From positions 310,001 to 374,000 of the forward strand of contig NZ_JARKMY010000019.1 in assembly GCF_029360725.1 (NCBI RefSeq): a stretch of 64,000 nt of DNA, read 5' to 3'. A program made the translations under genes and the position numbers. This DNA is from Chryseolinea sp. H1M3-3 (GTDB taxonomy: Bacteria; Bacteroidota; Bacteroidia; Cytophagales; Cyclobacteriaceae). Below the pieces are notes generated by a model. The model made no database searches and had not been told where the DNA came from. It saw nothing but the letters and a program-made list of their open reading frames with translations. This document shows, piece after piece, positions 8,796 to 17,226 of this stretch (position 1 is its first letter; each line of letters starts with the position of its first letter).

Positions 8796-9647
8796 TTAAT
8801 TCAGGGATTTCAATAGTTCTTCATTCATCATTTGATAGTCACGGTTGTTCGCTTCCTTAGCAGCTTTTAAAGATGCATTTGCCGACGCTGAAGCTGCCGT
8901 CTTGTCACCAAGGGCTTTTTCAATTTTAGCTTTTTGATGGAGAACCCAGAATGCAGTCGGATTAGCTTTTGCAGCTTCGTCGATCCACACTTTTGCTTGT
9001 TTCAAATCTTTACCATTCTCTAGATAATAGACTGCGGCTTGGAAATAGTTGTTAGGATTTACTTTTGTAGATGCTTCAATTGATTTCATAACCTTAGCAT
9101 CATAATCCGTTGCAATCGTGAATTTTACGGAAGTATTTTCCCAGGCCATCTGAACCTTTGCACTCTTGCTGTCATCAGAAATATCGCCGATGTTAAAGGT
9201 TAATGTCTCAACTTTTTCGGCAAGTTTTGTTGGCTTCACTTTAAACTTTGCAGCGTCTTTGCTGGCATCATATGCATTCATATTGCCGCCAAGACCAAGG
9301 TCTTTGTACAAGGAAACAGTCCATTCAGTTTCGCCGGGCCATGTGAGAATAAGATATTCACCTTTGGGTACAGCAGTACCTTCAACTTTTACGTCGTCTG
9401 AAAATGTGATCTTTGTTCCGTTGTTAGCGCCGGTTCTCCAGATTTTTCCATAAGGCACCAAAGCAGAAGCATCCGTTGTAAAAATTTTTCTACCCTTAAC
9501 GCGTGGCCTGAAGTAATCAATTTTTACATCGGTAAGTCCCACGACTGTGGACACAGAGCCTGCCGGACTAGGTTGTGGGGTTTGAACCTGGGCCTCCACA
9601 ACTAGCGATAAAATAGCGAGGGCAACAATCAATAAACTTTTTTTCAT
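8796..9647 (-). CDS. DUF2911 domain protein with C-terminal TPR
   Basis: This 283-residue exported protein has a signal peptide at about 1-19 (ending VVEAQ). The DUF2911 domain follows (about 27-175) with its signature pattern: SPAGSVSTVVGLTDVKIDY, RPRVKGRKIF, VPYGKIWRTGANNGT and a closing YDAS segment. Residues 195-283 are helical with TPR-like repeats (NYFQAAVYYLENGKDLKQAK, AFWVLHQKAKIEKALGD). The domain is widespread in Bacteroidota and has no established function. The start is supported by a good promoter, TTG-N23-TAACTTTG, about 33 bases upstream. Confidence 0.88.
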   Translation of the reverse strand: MKKSLLIVALAILSLVVEAQVQTPQPSPAGSVSTVVGLTDVKIDYFRPRVKGRKIFTTDASALVPYGKIWRTGANNGTKITFSDDVKVEGTAVPKGEYLILTWPGETEWTVSLYKDLGLGGNMNAYDASKDAAKFKVKPTKLAEKVETLTFNIGDISDDSKSAKVQMAWENTSVKFTIATDYDAKVMKSIEASTKVNPNNYFQAAVYYLENGKDLKQAKVWIDEAAKANPTAFWVLHQKAKIEKALGDKTAASASANASLKAAKEANNRDYQMMNEELLKSLN

Positions 9648-9679
9648 TGGTGGTATGTTTATATTTTAAGTTTGGGTGT

Positions 9680-9713
9680 CAAAGTTAACTAATCTTTTGA
9701 GAGATTGAATCAA
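9680..9713 (-). promoter_or_regulatory. Bacteroidota-type promoter of the DUF2911 gene
   Basis: Read on the minus strand, TTG (9713-9711), a 23-base spacer and TAACTTTG (9687-9680) match the TTG...TAnnTTTG pattern. The start codon is at 9647. Confidence 0.6.
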
Positions 9714-9719
9714 GAAAAC

Positions 9720-10310
9720 ATGAAGCTTGCAGATAGCTTTTACCAGCGGACAAATGTCGTGAAGATTGCACGTGAATTACTGGGTAAAGTGTTGTATACG
9801 AACATCAATGGAATTGTCACTGGCGGTATGATCGTGGAAACAGAAGCGTATTCCTGGAAGGAGAGAGGCTGTCATGCGTATGGAGCAAAGAAGACCCAGC
9901 GCAATGCAGTGATGTTTGAAAACGGTGGATTTACCTATGTGTACCTCTGCTATGGCATGCATTATCTGTTTAACATCGTTACGAACCAACCGGATATTCC
10001 CGAGGCAGTACTGATCCGCGCCCTTGAACCTCTCCACGGAATTGAGGAGATGCATTTGCGAAGAGGCAAGTTGAAAAACAATTTTCATCTTACCTCCGGT
10101 CCTGGCAAGTTGACTAAAGCGATGGGCATTGACAGAAAGTTAAATGCAAAGTTTTTACAAGGTGACGAAGTTTGGGTCGAAGATAAAGGCCATCGGATTC
10201 CAACGCGTAACATCATTGCAAGTCCACGTATAGGTATAGACTATGCGGGAGAAGACGCATTGTTACCCTGGAGGTTTACAGTAAAAGGAAATGATTGGGT
10301 GAGTAAGTAA
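9720..10310 (+). CDS. DNA-3-methyladenine glycosylase (alkyladenine glycosylase family)
   Basis: This 196-residue base-excision repair enzyme of the AAG/MPG fold cuts alkylated purines and deaminated bases out of DNA. The core GGMIVETEAYS (35-45) has the water-activating Glu40, and CHAYGAKKTQRNAVMF, YVYLCYGMHYLFNIVT, AVLIRALEP and LTSGPGKLTKAMGI are the family blocks in the expected order. Length is typical of bacterial members. A TTG at 9705 is also in frame, but the ATG at 9720 is preferred because it gives the usual short N-terminus. It is divergent from the DUF2911 gene. No other repair gene is nearby. Confidence 0.92.
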   Translation: MKLADSFYQRTNVVKIARELLGKVLYTNINGIVTGGMIVETEAYSWKERGCHAYGAKKTQRNAVMFENGGFTYVYLCYGMHYLFNIVTNQPDIPEAVLIRALEPLHGIEEMHLRRGKLKNNFHLTSGPGKLTKAMGIDRKLNAKFLQGDEVWVEDKGHRIPTRNIIASPRIGIDYAGEDALLPWRFTVKGNDWVSK

Positions 10311-10319
10311 GCGAATACA

Positions 10320-10349
10320 TTTGAGAAATGAATCAGGAGCGTATATTTG
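10320..10349 (+). promoter_or_regulatory. Strong promoter that decides the start of the PD40-OmpA gene
   Basis: TTTG at 10320-10323, an 18-base spacer and TATATTTG at 10342-10349 fit the Bacteroidota consensus. Because it lies downstream of the in-frame ATG at 10328, translation should start at 10373. Confidence 0.65.
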
Positions 10350-10372
10350 CAGCAAATTGTTTCTTTCAACGC

Positions 10373-11944
10373 ATGAGATTTATTTTTTCCTCAGCCTTAT
10401 TATTCGTGACTTTTTTATCTTCAGCGCAAAGCTTAACCACGAATTCCTTTCAACAGTCTAACACAGGTTATGATGAGCTAAACCCAGTGATCAGTCCTGA
10501 TGGTCGTTCACAATATATTACAGTAGCTAATCATCCCCAGAACGAAGGAGGTAAAAGAGATCCGGGTGATATCTGGATTTCTGTGCTCACCGAAAATAAT
10601 CAATGGTCTGCGCCGGTTCATGCAGGACCCGTGTTAAACGACAACAGCTACAACGCGGTAGCAGGCTTTTCGGCAGACGGAAGCCTGATGTTTTTATTAA
10701 GTCACTATGGCAGCGGTGGAAATGCGGCGCGTACACAAGGTATTTCTATGTCACGTTCAAGTGGCAACGGTTGGTCTAAGCCAGAAAACATTGCTATCCC
10801 ATATTTCCAGAACAAATCCGGTGTACTGAGTGGGTACATACTACCTGATCAATCTGTGTTTATATTTTCAGCTGAAACATACGGATCCCGTGGTGTTGAA
10901 GATATTTATGTATGTACAAAAAAATCAGACGGTACCTGGTCGGAACCAAAAAATTTGGGAGGAACAATTAATACACCTTTCCAGGAGCTTAGCCCTTCCC
11001 TGTCAAACGATGGTAAGACACTCTACTTTTCAACCAATGGAAGCAAAGGTGCCGGAAGCTTCGATGTATATTCTTCAACACGGCAAGATGATACCTGGAC
11101 GAATTGGTCAACGCCGGAAAATCTTGGCAATGCTATCAATTCAGAAGGACGCGAATTGTTTTATCGCCCCTATGAAAAATCTGGTTATGCTTTATATACA
11201 AGTACAAAAAATAGCGACGGTTATGGTGATGTGAAAATATTTATCAGCGGCGAACCCGCTATTCAAGATACCATACCGGCGGCAGTTCCCGACACCATTA
11301 AAATTGTGGAGGTGCCACGAGAAGCCACAGCTGATAAACGCGTAAAAGTTTATGGGAAAGTAACAAACTCAAAGACTGGTGAACCGATCAACGCAAGCAT
11401 TTACTTTTCTTCCGCGTTCCTAAGTGAATCTTCTCGGTCGACCACTGAATCAGGTTACGATGTGTTGGTTCCTTCCACAGAACAATATTCCGTAAAGATT
11501 GAAGCGCCAGGGTATATCAGCACGCTTGAGAAACTTGACATCCAAACTTATGAAATGAAGGAGCTTGAAATGAATTTTAAGCTTCAGCCGGTTGAAGTTG
11601 GAACGACCGTCAATTTGAAAGACATCCTGTTTGAACAAGGTAAAACCACGCTGTTATCTCAATCATACCCGGAACTTGATCTTGTCGTTGCATTTCTAAA
11701 GTCAAACCCGAAAGTAAAAATTGAATTGGCTGGCCACACAGATAATCGTGGTATACCAGGACAAAACTTGAAGTTGTCTCAAGCGCGGGTAGAAAAAGTA
11801 AAATCGTACCTGGTCTCCAAAGGAATTGAAAAAAAACGAATTACCGGAAAAGGATATGGCGGATCAAAACCTATTGCCAGCAACGAATCCGAAGAAACGA
11901 GACTGTTAAACAGAAGGGTGGAGTTTACGATCAAGAAGTACTGA
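10373..11944 (+). CDS. PD40-repeat OmpA-family outer-membrane protein
   Basis: This 523-residue protein has a signal peptide at 1-19 (MRFIFSSALLFVTFLSSAQ). About 25-270 is a beta-propeller of PD40/WD40-like repeats (repeated NPVISPDGR, AGFSADGSLMF, SPSLSNDGKTLYFSTNG). A carboxypeptidase-regulatory-like beta domain follows (about 320-395), then a C-terminal OmpA peptidoglycan-binding domain with GHTDNRG near 453 and LSQARVEKVKSYL. It probably sits in the outer membrane or periplasm, anchored to the wall. An upstream in-frame ATG at 10328 would add 15 residues in front of the signal peptide and lies inside the promoter, so it is rejected. This architecture also occurs in gliding and secretion-related proteins of Bacteroidota. 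Confidence 0.9.
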   Translation: MRFIFSSALLFVTFLSSAQSLTTNSFQQSNTGYDELNPVISPDGRSQYITVANHPQNEGGKRDPGDIWISVLTENNQWSAPVHAGPVLNDNSYNAVAGFSADGSLMFLLSHYGSGGNAARTQGISMSRSSGNGWSKPENIAIPYFQNKSGVLSGYILPDQSVFIFSAETYGSRGVEDIYVCTKKSDGTWSEPKNLGGTINTPFQELSPSLSNDGKTLYFSTNGSKGAGSFDVYSSTRQDDTWTNWSTPENLGNAINSEGRELFYRPYEKSGYALYTSTKNSDGYGDVKIFISGEPAIQDTIPAAVPDTIKIVEVPREATADKRVKVYGKVTNSKTGEPINASIYFSSAFLSESSRSTTESGYDVLVPSTEQYSVKIEAPGYISTLEKLDIQTYEMKELEMNFKLQPVEVGTTVNLKDILFEQGKTTLLSQSYPELDLVVAFLKSNPKVKIELAGHTDNRGIPGQNLKLSQARVEKVKSYLVSKGIEKKRITGKGYGGSKPIASNESEETRLLNRRVEFTIKKY

Positions 11945-12113
11945 GGGTTTTTTTATCGATAAATCAACTAGTAGTTTTTTAAGGTATAGCTGGAAATTTA
12001 TATTCAAATCCGGTCTTCCGTACGTCGGGGGTTCATCTATGAATCAAGGGTAAGGGACTTGTTAAAAGTCTAAACTCTCACTATCTTAGGTGGCGAGGTC
12101 GAATGCTATGCCG

Positions 12114-12133
12114 TTAGGACATTGAGGTCCTAA
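12114..12133. repeat. Small inverted repeat downstream of the PD40-OmpA gene
   Basis: TTAGGAC at 12114-12120 pairs with GTCCTAA at 12127-12133 around a 6-base loop. No T-run follows, and it could be a chance hairpin. Confidence 0.3.
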
Positions 12134-12210
12134 ATCGTAAACAGAAGACTCATTCGGACTTCCAAACCTAACCCATTTACATTCCGTTTAAACATTAAAC
12201 TTCTGCCATT

Positions 12211-12330
12211 ATGAATATTTTAAAACGAGTTGGAAAAGGATTCCTTTTATTGCTCCAGGCTGAGATGATGTTTTATGCAGCAGTTCTTGCGATCACGGGT
12301 CTAGTGTATCTCATCAGTTCACTGCTGTAA
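12211..12330 (+). CDS. Small single-pass membrane protein
   Basis: This 39-codon frame opens MNILKRVGKGFLLLLQ and ends YLISSLL. A basic N-terminus leads into one long hydrophobic segment, as in small inner-membrane proteins. It lies alone in the gap between the PD40-OmpA and GH5 genes. A small hairpin (GCCGT/ACGGC, 12337-12350) follows directly after the stop. No family is recognised, and it rests on composition only. Confidence 0.4.
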   Translation: MNILKRVGKGFLLLLQAEMMFYAAVLAITGLVYLISSLL

Positions 12331-12336
12331 CACGTA

Positions 12337-12350
12337 GCCGTAATAACGGC
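12337..12350 (+). terminator. Short hairpin just after the small membrane ORF
   Basis: GCCGT and ACGGC form a five-pair stem with an AATA loop six bases after the stop codon. There is no T-run, so terminator function is uncertain. Confidence 0.25.
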
Positions 12351-12420
12351 AATTTGAACGTTAGGCCAATTCTCGAAGTCACCCAAGCATTTGGAATCAC
12401 TCGGTCCAAAATCACTCTTT

Positions 12421-13425
12421 CTATTTTTTCTGCAACGCTGCTTTAAAATATTTCCCCTGTCTTGAAGGCGTAAAATTCCAATCCGTGAAAAGCATCGGTG
12501 ACCATTGTGGATCGAAAACCCAGACCGTATAAGAGATGCCTCGTTCAGCGCAATACTTGGTTATCGCATCGCCATAAGATTCGTCGCTAATAACAGGAAC
12601 ATGTGCACCTTTGTCATCGGGTCCGCAGAATCCGATTTCCGTTAAAATCAACGGATATTTTTCAGCTACAAAACCCCAGTCAGCCGTCCATTGTGCTTCC
12701 CAGGGTTTCTGGCGTTTCATTGGATATGGGTGACTTACATACCCAATTCCTTCGGCGTTAATCGGATCTGTTGCCACGGGTTTAAGATCATAAGCCCAGT
12801 TAAATCCACCGACCAGGGGTACCGTTGTACATCCGTGCGCGCGGATGATTCCAATCATCTCTTCAACAAGCGCCTTCCATTGCGGCCATGTACATTGCCC
12901 AAGTTGACCATTGTAAATAGTGGGTTCATTAAAAAGTTCGAAGAAGGCTACGCTAGTATTGTCTTTATATTGTTTGGCCATGGTACGCCAAAATTCGAAC
13001 GTTTCCTTTTGCGTGGTTTCATACATATCATTCTGATACATCTCCGTTCTCAAATTCCCAATGCTGTGCCAATCGATAATGACATACATCCCCATTTCCT
13101 TCGCCCATGCAATTCCCTGGTCCAGTAGTTTGATATAATTTTCTTTTCCTTGTTCACGCCATGCGGCGGGATGAACAGGAAAACGGCAAATATTAGCGCC
13201 CCAGTTTTTCATTTCCTGAAAGTATTCCTTGTTCCAGTGGCCTTCTTTGGACAATTTGTTCGGATCACTGGTATCGAGCCCACGGAAAACAATAACCTTA
13301 TCGTCAGCTGTTACAAATTTATTTCCCTTGACACCGATGCGACTAAGCTCTTTGTTTTGTGAATAGGCGCTCAGACAAATAAAACAAACGAGACTAAAAG
13401 TGAGGGTTGCAAAATGGTTTTTCAT
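12421..13425 (-). CDS. GH5-family endoglucanase-like glycosidase
   Basis: This 334-residue exported enzyme has a signal peptide at about 1-22 (ending SAYSQ). The TIM barrel carries GH5 landmarks: RFPVHPAAWR (81-90), YVIIDWHS (114-121), FELFNEP (162-168) with the acid/base Glu167, HPYPM (232-236), and LTEIGF (261-266) with the nucleophile Glu263. GH5 enzymes cut beta-1,4 glucans or mannans with retention. The exact substrate is not set by the sequence, though cellulase-like activity is the simplest guess. No carbohydrate-binding module is attached, and no SusCD pair is in the window. It is divergent from the PHP metallohydrolase at 13586. Confidence 0.9.
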   Translation of the reverse strand: MKNHFATLTFSLVCFICLSAYSQNKELSRIGVKGNKFVTADDKVIVFRGLDTSDPNKLSKEGHWNKEYFQEMKNWGANICRFPVHPAAWREQGKENYIKLLDQGIAWAKEMGMYVIIDWHSIGNLRTEMYQNDMYETTQKETFEFWRTMAKQYKDNTSVAFFELFNEPTIYNGQLGQCTWPQWKALVEEMIGIIRAHGCTTVPLVGGFNWAYDLKPVATDPINAEGIGYVSHPYPMKRQKPWEAQWTADWGFVAEKYPLILTEIGFCGPDDKGAHVPVISDESYGDAITKYCAERGISYTVWVFDPQWSPMLFTDWNFTPSRQGKYFKAALQKK

Positions 13426-13585
13426 GGATGTAAAGTTGAAAGCGGTTTAGCATTGGATATTTGAGTTGCATGAAACGGCATTATAATTTTTAGCGTCCTA
13501 AAAGTAATAGAAAAAATGGTTAAAAGAATTAACTTTTACCGCCTTGGGTGTATGTGAAGATCAGACATTAAAATGAGCGTGTGAC

Positions 13586-15643
13586 ATGGTGAATTACTTT
13601 GTGAGAATTGTATGCATAGGGATATTATTGGGCTATGAAAGCTATGGTCAGGGTGTAGCTCTCGATAACGTCATGCACCACTTGCGAAATGGTGGAAGCA
13701 GGGAATGGTCCGAATTCCCGTTAGATGCAAACGAAAAAGAACTCGTTATACATTTTCGCGGGCATGTCAATGTCAGTGAACAAACATTATCGTTGCAGCA
13801 ATACGATGTAAAACAAAACTGGAAAATACAAATTAATAATCGCGAGATCGGTTCACTTGTCATTGATGAACAAGCCATGATGACCTACTATTCAATTCCA
13901 TCGAATTTACTTCTAGATGGAGAGAATAAATTGCAAATCAAATGTAGTGACTATACAACATCGGATGATATAAAGGTTGGCAATATTAAAATTGATACGC
14001 GCCAATTGAAAGATGTGCTTTCTGAAGCTGCTGTTGAAATTAGTGTTTTAGAGGAGATATCAAAAAAACATCTTCCTTGCCGACTGACGATCGTAAATCA
14101 TAATCGAATTCTTCAAACCGTAACATCACCTGAAACTGCACAGCTAGCCATCAGACCGGGCATCGTGTATTCCGGAAATGGAAAGGTGCTGCTGCATTTG
14201 CCCGCCGGACGGTATACCCTATACGCGGGCCGTGGTTTTGAATATAATGTTGATTCGATTCAATTAAATTTGAAAGCTGGAGATCATATTAAAAAAACTT
14301 TACAACTGAAACGTGAAGTTGATACGGAGGGCTGGATCAGCAGCGATACACACATCCATACGTTTACGCATTCACGCCATGGTGATGCCTCGATAGAAGA
14401 ACGTGCCATTACCATTGCAGGAGAAGGAATTGAATTACCCATTCTTACAGATCATAATCTGAATATTGATTTATCACCGGCAGCAAAAGCGATGGGTGTT
14501 GCTGAGTTTTTTACACCGGTAACAGGAGATGAACTGACAACGAAATTCGGGCATTTCAATTTGTTTAAAACTTCGGTAGGAGCACCTGCCATCGATCACG
14601 AAGTAAAGGATTGGAACGATGTATTAGAAAATATCGGTGATGTTAAAAACCGGGGCGCTGTAATTCTCAATCACGCCCGTGATATTCATCACGGCTTTCG
14701 TCCATTTGGTCCGGAACGTCATTTATCCAGTGCTGGTACATCCGCGGAGGATTGGAAATTTCCAGCCAATGCAATGGAAGTTATTAACTCGGGCTCGCAA
14801 CAAACTCACATCATGAATCTCTTTCACGATTGGTTTGGTATGCTTAACCGCGGTTATTTTTTAACACCAGCCGGATCAAGCGATTCGCATGATGTAAGTC
14901 GTTTTATTGTAGGTCAAGGCAGAACGTATATACAATGCAATGACAAAGATCCTGGTGAGATAAACGTCGATGAGGCAATTAAAAATTTTCGAGATGGAAA
15001 AGTGATGGTTAGCTTAGGATTAATGACTAAAATTCTTGTCAATGATCAATACGGGCCTGGCGATATTGCTCCGTATTCCAATAGGCTCACCGTTACAATT
15101 GAGGTCACGGGTCCGTCGTGGACAAATGCAGATCGCGTGGTTCTGTATTCCAATGGAAAAAAGATCCGTGAAGAATTGATTAATACACAAAATTTGGCAG
15201 GTATGAAATGGAAACGTACCTGGAATCTTCAACTTCCTAAACATGATATTTTCCTGGTTGCCATTGCAGAAGGTCCTGGTCAGGGAATGCGTTATTGGCC
15301 AATAGCAAAGCCATATCAGCCAGCGTCAACAGATTGGACACCCAAATTGATGGGCTCAACCGGCGCCGTCTGGTTTGATGGAGATAAAAATGGCAGACGG
15401 GATTCTGCCTTTGATTATGCTAAAACGATCGTCGATACGTCAAAGGGAGATGTCGACAACATCATAAAACAACTCGCCGCATTTGACGAAGCCGTTGCAA
15501 TTCAAGCTGCTGTTATATTGTGGAAACAAGGGAAAATTCTGACTTCGCCGGAGATAACAAAAGCTTTGAGGAGTGCAGAGGCGAAAACAAAATCGGGATT
15601 TGAGGTAGCGACGAATGAAATAAAATTGTTGAAACGGGATTGA
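13586..15643 (+). CDS. CehA/McbA-like PHP-domain metallohydrolase, exported
   Basis: This 685-residue protein has a signal peptide at about 1-21, an N-terminal beta-rich region (25-245), then a PHP metal-dependent hydrolase domain. Metal-binding motifs are visible in order: DTHIH (254-258), LTDHN, GDELTTKFGHFN, NHARD and SSDSHD. The C-terminal 150 residues include a small beta domain and a helical end. CehA and McbA cleave carbaryl-type esters or carbamates, but most members have unknown substrates, so only the fold and metal site are claimed. It is divergent from the GH5 gene. Confidence 0.82.
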   Translation: MVNYFVRIVCIGILLGYESYGQGVALDNVMHHLRNGGSREWSEFPLDANEKELVIHFRGHVNVSEQTLSLQQYDVKQNWKIQINNREIGSLVIDEQAMMTYYSIPSNLLLDGENKLQIKCSDYTTSDDIKVGNIKIDTRQLKDVLSEAAVEISVLEEISKKHLPCRLTIVNHNRILQTVTSPETAQLAIRPGIVYSGNGKVLLHLPAGRYTLYAGRGFEYNVDSIQLNLKAGDHIKKTLQLKREVDTEGWISSDTHIHTFTHSRHGDASIEERAITIAGEGIELPILTDHNLNIDLSPAAKAMGVAEFFTPVTGDELTTKFGHFNLFKTSVGAPAIDHEVKDWNDVLENIGDVKNRGAVILNHARDIHHGFRPFGPERHLSSAGTSAEDWKFPANAMEVINSGSQQTHIMNLFHDWFGMLNRGYFLTPAGSSDSHDVSRFIVGQGRTYIQCNDKDPGEINVDEAIKNFRDGKVMVSLGLMTKILVNDQYGPGDIAPYSNRLTVTIEVTGPSWTNADRVVLYSNGKKIREELINTQNLAGMKWKRTWNLQLPKHDIFLVAIAEGPGQGMRYWPIAKPYQPASTDWTPKLMGSTGAVWFDGDKNGRRDSAFDYAKTIVDTSKGDVDNIIKQLAAFDEAVAIQAAVILWKQGKILTSPEITKALRSAEAKTKSGFEVATNEIKLLKRD

Positions 15644-15877
15644 ATCTTACACCATTAAATTACGCCGGTAAACTCTCCAGATTAATTAGTACATGAATGT
15701 GTCGAGCGAATGATGAGGACAGGATCAGAAACTAGCTCAACTATTCGTTAAAACTCTAAGGGTAAGCTATCTCGTGGGTCAAAATAGTTTCCGCAAATTC
15801 GAAGTCGGGATTATCATTATGCACTTTTATCCGTTAACTTTAATTACCGATCGATATCTCAAAATACCCTCAATAAA

Positions 15878-16540
15878 ATGAAACCCGTTCAACAAGTAAA
15901 CCGAAGGAAGTTTTTCAAAACGACTGCTTCCGTTGCTACAAGTCTCATCGGCTTTAGCGGATTAAACCAAGTTGCTTATGCAAATGAAATCGCTTCCGAT
16001 GAAAGTGTTTTTGTAATCGGACCTTTGGAAGGTTATTCGCCTCAAATTGGAACATTGGTATCTATGCTGAACTATAACCGCCATACAATCATCTCTATGG
16101 TTAAATCTATGTCCATGCAGCAACTGGATTACCAGCACGATGCGCATGCCAATACCATCGGTGCCTTAATAATGCACTTAGGCGCCACGGAGAAGTTTTA
16201 TCAGGCCAATACATTCGAAGGCAGGCAAGATTATAATGATGAAGAAAAAAAAATGTGGGGAGCTGCGATGAAGCTGGGCGATGAAGGCAGAAAAAATATT
16301 AAAGGAAAGGAAGTCCAATATTATATTGATGCCATTACTGAAGTACGACAAAAGACCCTGGCCGAATTAAAAAAGAAAGACGATAACTGGTTGTTAGCCG
16401 TTGATCCTGAATGGTCAAAAGAGCGCCCGCTAAACACGTACTGGAAATGGTTTCATGTCTGTGAGCACGAAGCAAATCACCGCGGGCAGATTGCATTTTT
16501 AAGAAGTCGCCTGCCAGGGGCTAAACCGGGTAATGATTAA
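15878..16540 (+). CDS. Tat-exported DinB-family protein
   Basis: This 220-residue protein opens with a twin-arginine signal (NRRKFFKTTASVATSLIG), with cleavage likely after VAYA near 35. The remainder is a DinB four-helix bundle, with metal-ligand histidines expected in the LIMHLGATEKFY helix and in HVCEHEANHRGQIAFL. DinB-like proteins bind Ni or Zn, and many act as thiol transferases or have no known role. Export through Tat implies folding around a cofactor before transport. It lies upstream of the Tat-exported molybdenum oxidoreductase genes in the same direction, with 233 bases between them. Confidence 0.8.
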   Translation: MKPVQQVNRRKFFKTTASVATSLIGFSGLNQVAYANEIASDESVFVIGPLEGYSPQIGTLVSMLNYNRHTIISMVKSMSMQQLDYQHDAHANTIGALIMHLGATEKFYQANTFEGRQDYNDEEKKMWGAAMKLGDEGRKNIKGKEVQYYIDAITEVRQKTLAELKKKDDNWLLAVDPEWSKERPLNTYWKWFHVCEHEANHRGQIAFLRSRLPGAKPGND

Positions 16541-16773
16541 TATCGCTATTGTATATTAATGTTGCTCAATATTTCGATTTGATCTGCGCAAGTTTTTGAT
16601 GGCAGGCCAAGAATATCAAACGATGCATCTTTAGCCATACTACGATTAATATGCCTGCCTCGATTTCCTTTTCGAATACAATTATCAGGGCGTTGAGACA
16701 ATTATGAACAAAATTTGTTAACGAATAATTACGTTTCATGTAATTATCTGGATCCGCTAACCACCAATTGCCT

Positions 16774-17223
16774 ATGGTACTAAACATAAACAATAAGCAA
16801 CATTCAGTAAACGCTGGCCCTGACGAAAGTTTGCTGATGGTATTGCGCAATCACCTCGATCTTACAGGAAGCAAATATGGATGCGGGGAAGGCGCTTGTG
16901 GCGCATGCACTGTATTGATAGATGGAAAGGCCACCCGTTCGTGCATAACACCAGCCAGTAGCATGGAAGGAAAAGAAATCACCACCATTGAAGGCCTGGA
17001 AAAGAATGGTGAGTTGCATCCGGTACAAACGGCGTTTCTTAATGCTGATGTATTTCAATGTGCATACTGCGCGCCTGGCATGATCATGTCAGCGGTATCC
17101 TTGCTTCAAAAGAACTCAAATCCTTCGGATCAAGACATAGTATCCGCTATGCAAGGTAACATTTGCCGGTGCGGCACTTATCCACGTATTATTAAAGCAA
17201 TTCAGGAAGCTTCAACGGTATAA
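16774..17223 (+). CDS. [2Fe-2S] subunit of a molybdenum oxidoreductase (IorA/CoxS type)
   Basis: This 149-residue small subunit has a plant-type [2Fe-2S] domain with Cys37, Cys42, Cys45 and Cys57, and a helical [2Fe-2S] domain with CxxC at 96-99 and CRC at 131-133. It hands electrons from the molybdenum centre of the large subunit to an acceptor. A TTG at 16768 is in frame, but the ATG at 16774 gives the standard beginning VLNINNKQH. The large subunit starts three bases after its stop. It has no signal of its own, so it probably rides through Tat with its partner. Confidence 0.93.
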   Translation: MVLNINNKQHSVNAGPDESLLMVLRNHLDLTGSKYGCGEGACGACTVLIDGKATRSCITPASSMEGKEITTIEGLEKNGELHPVQTAFLNADVFQCAYCAPGMIMSAVSLLQKNSNPSDQDIVSAMQGNICRCGTYPRIIKAIQEASTV

Positions 17224-17226
17224 ATT

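Noticed and set aside
16566-16850. A 94-codon minus-strand frame overlapping the [2Fe-2S] subunit gene
   Set aside because: It overlaps a certain gene on the other strand and shows no domain or start context.
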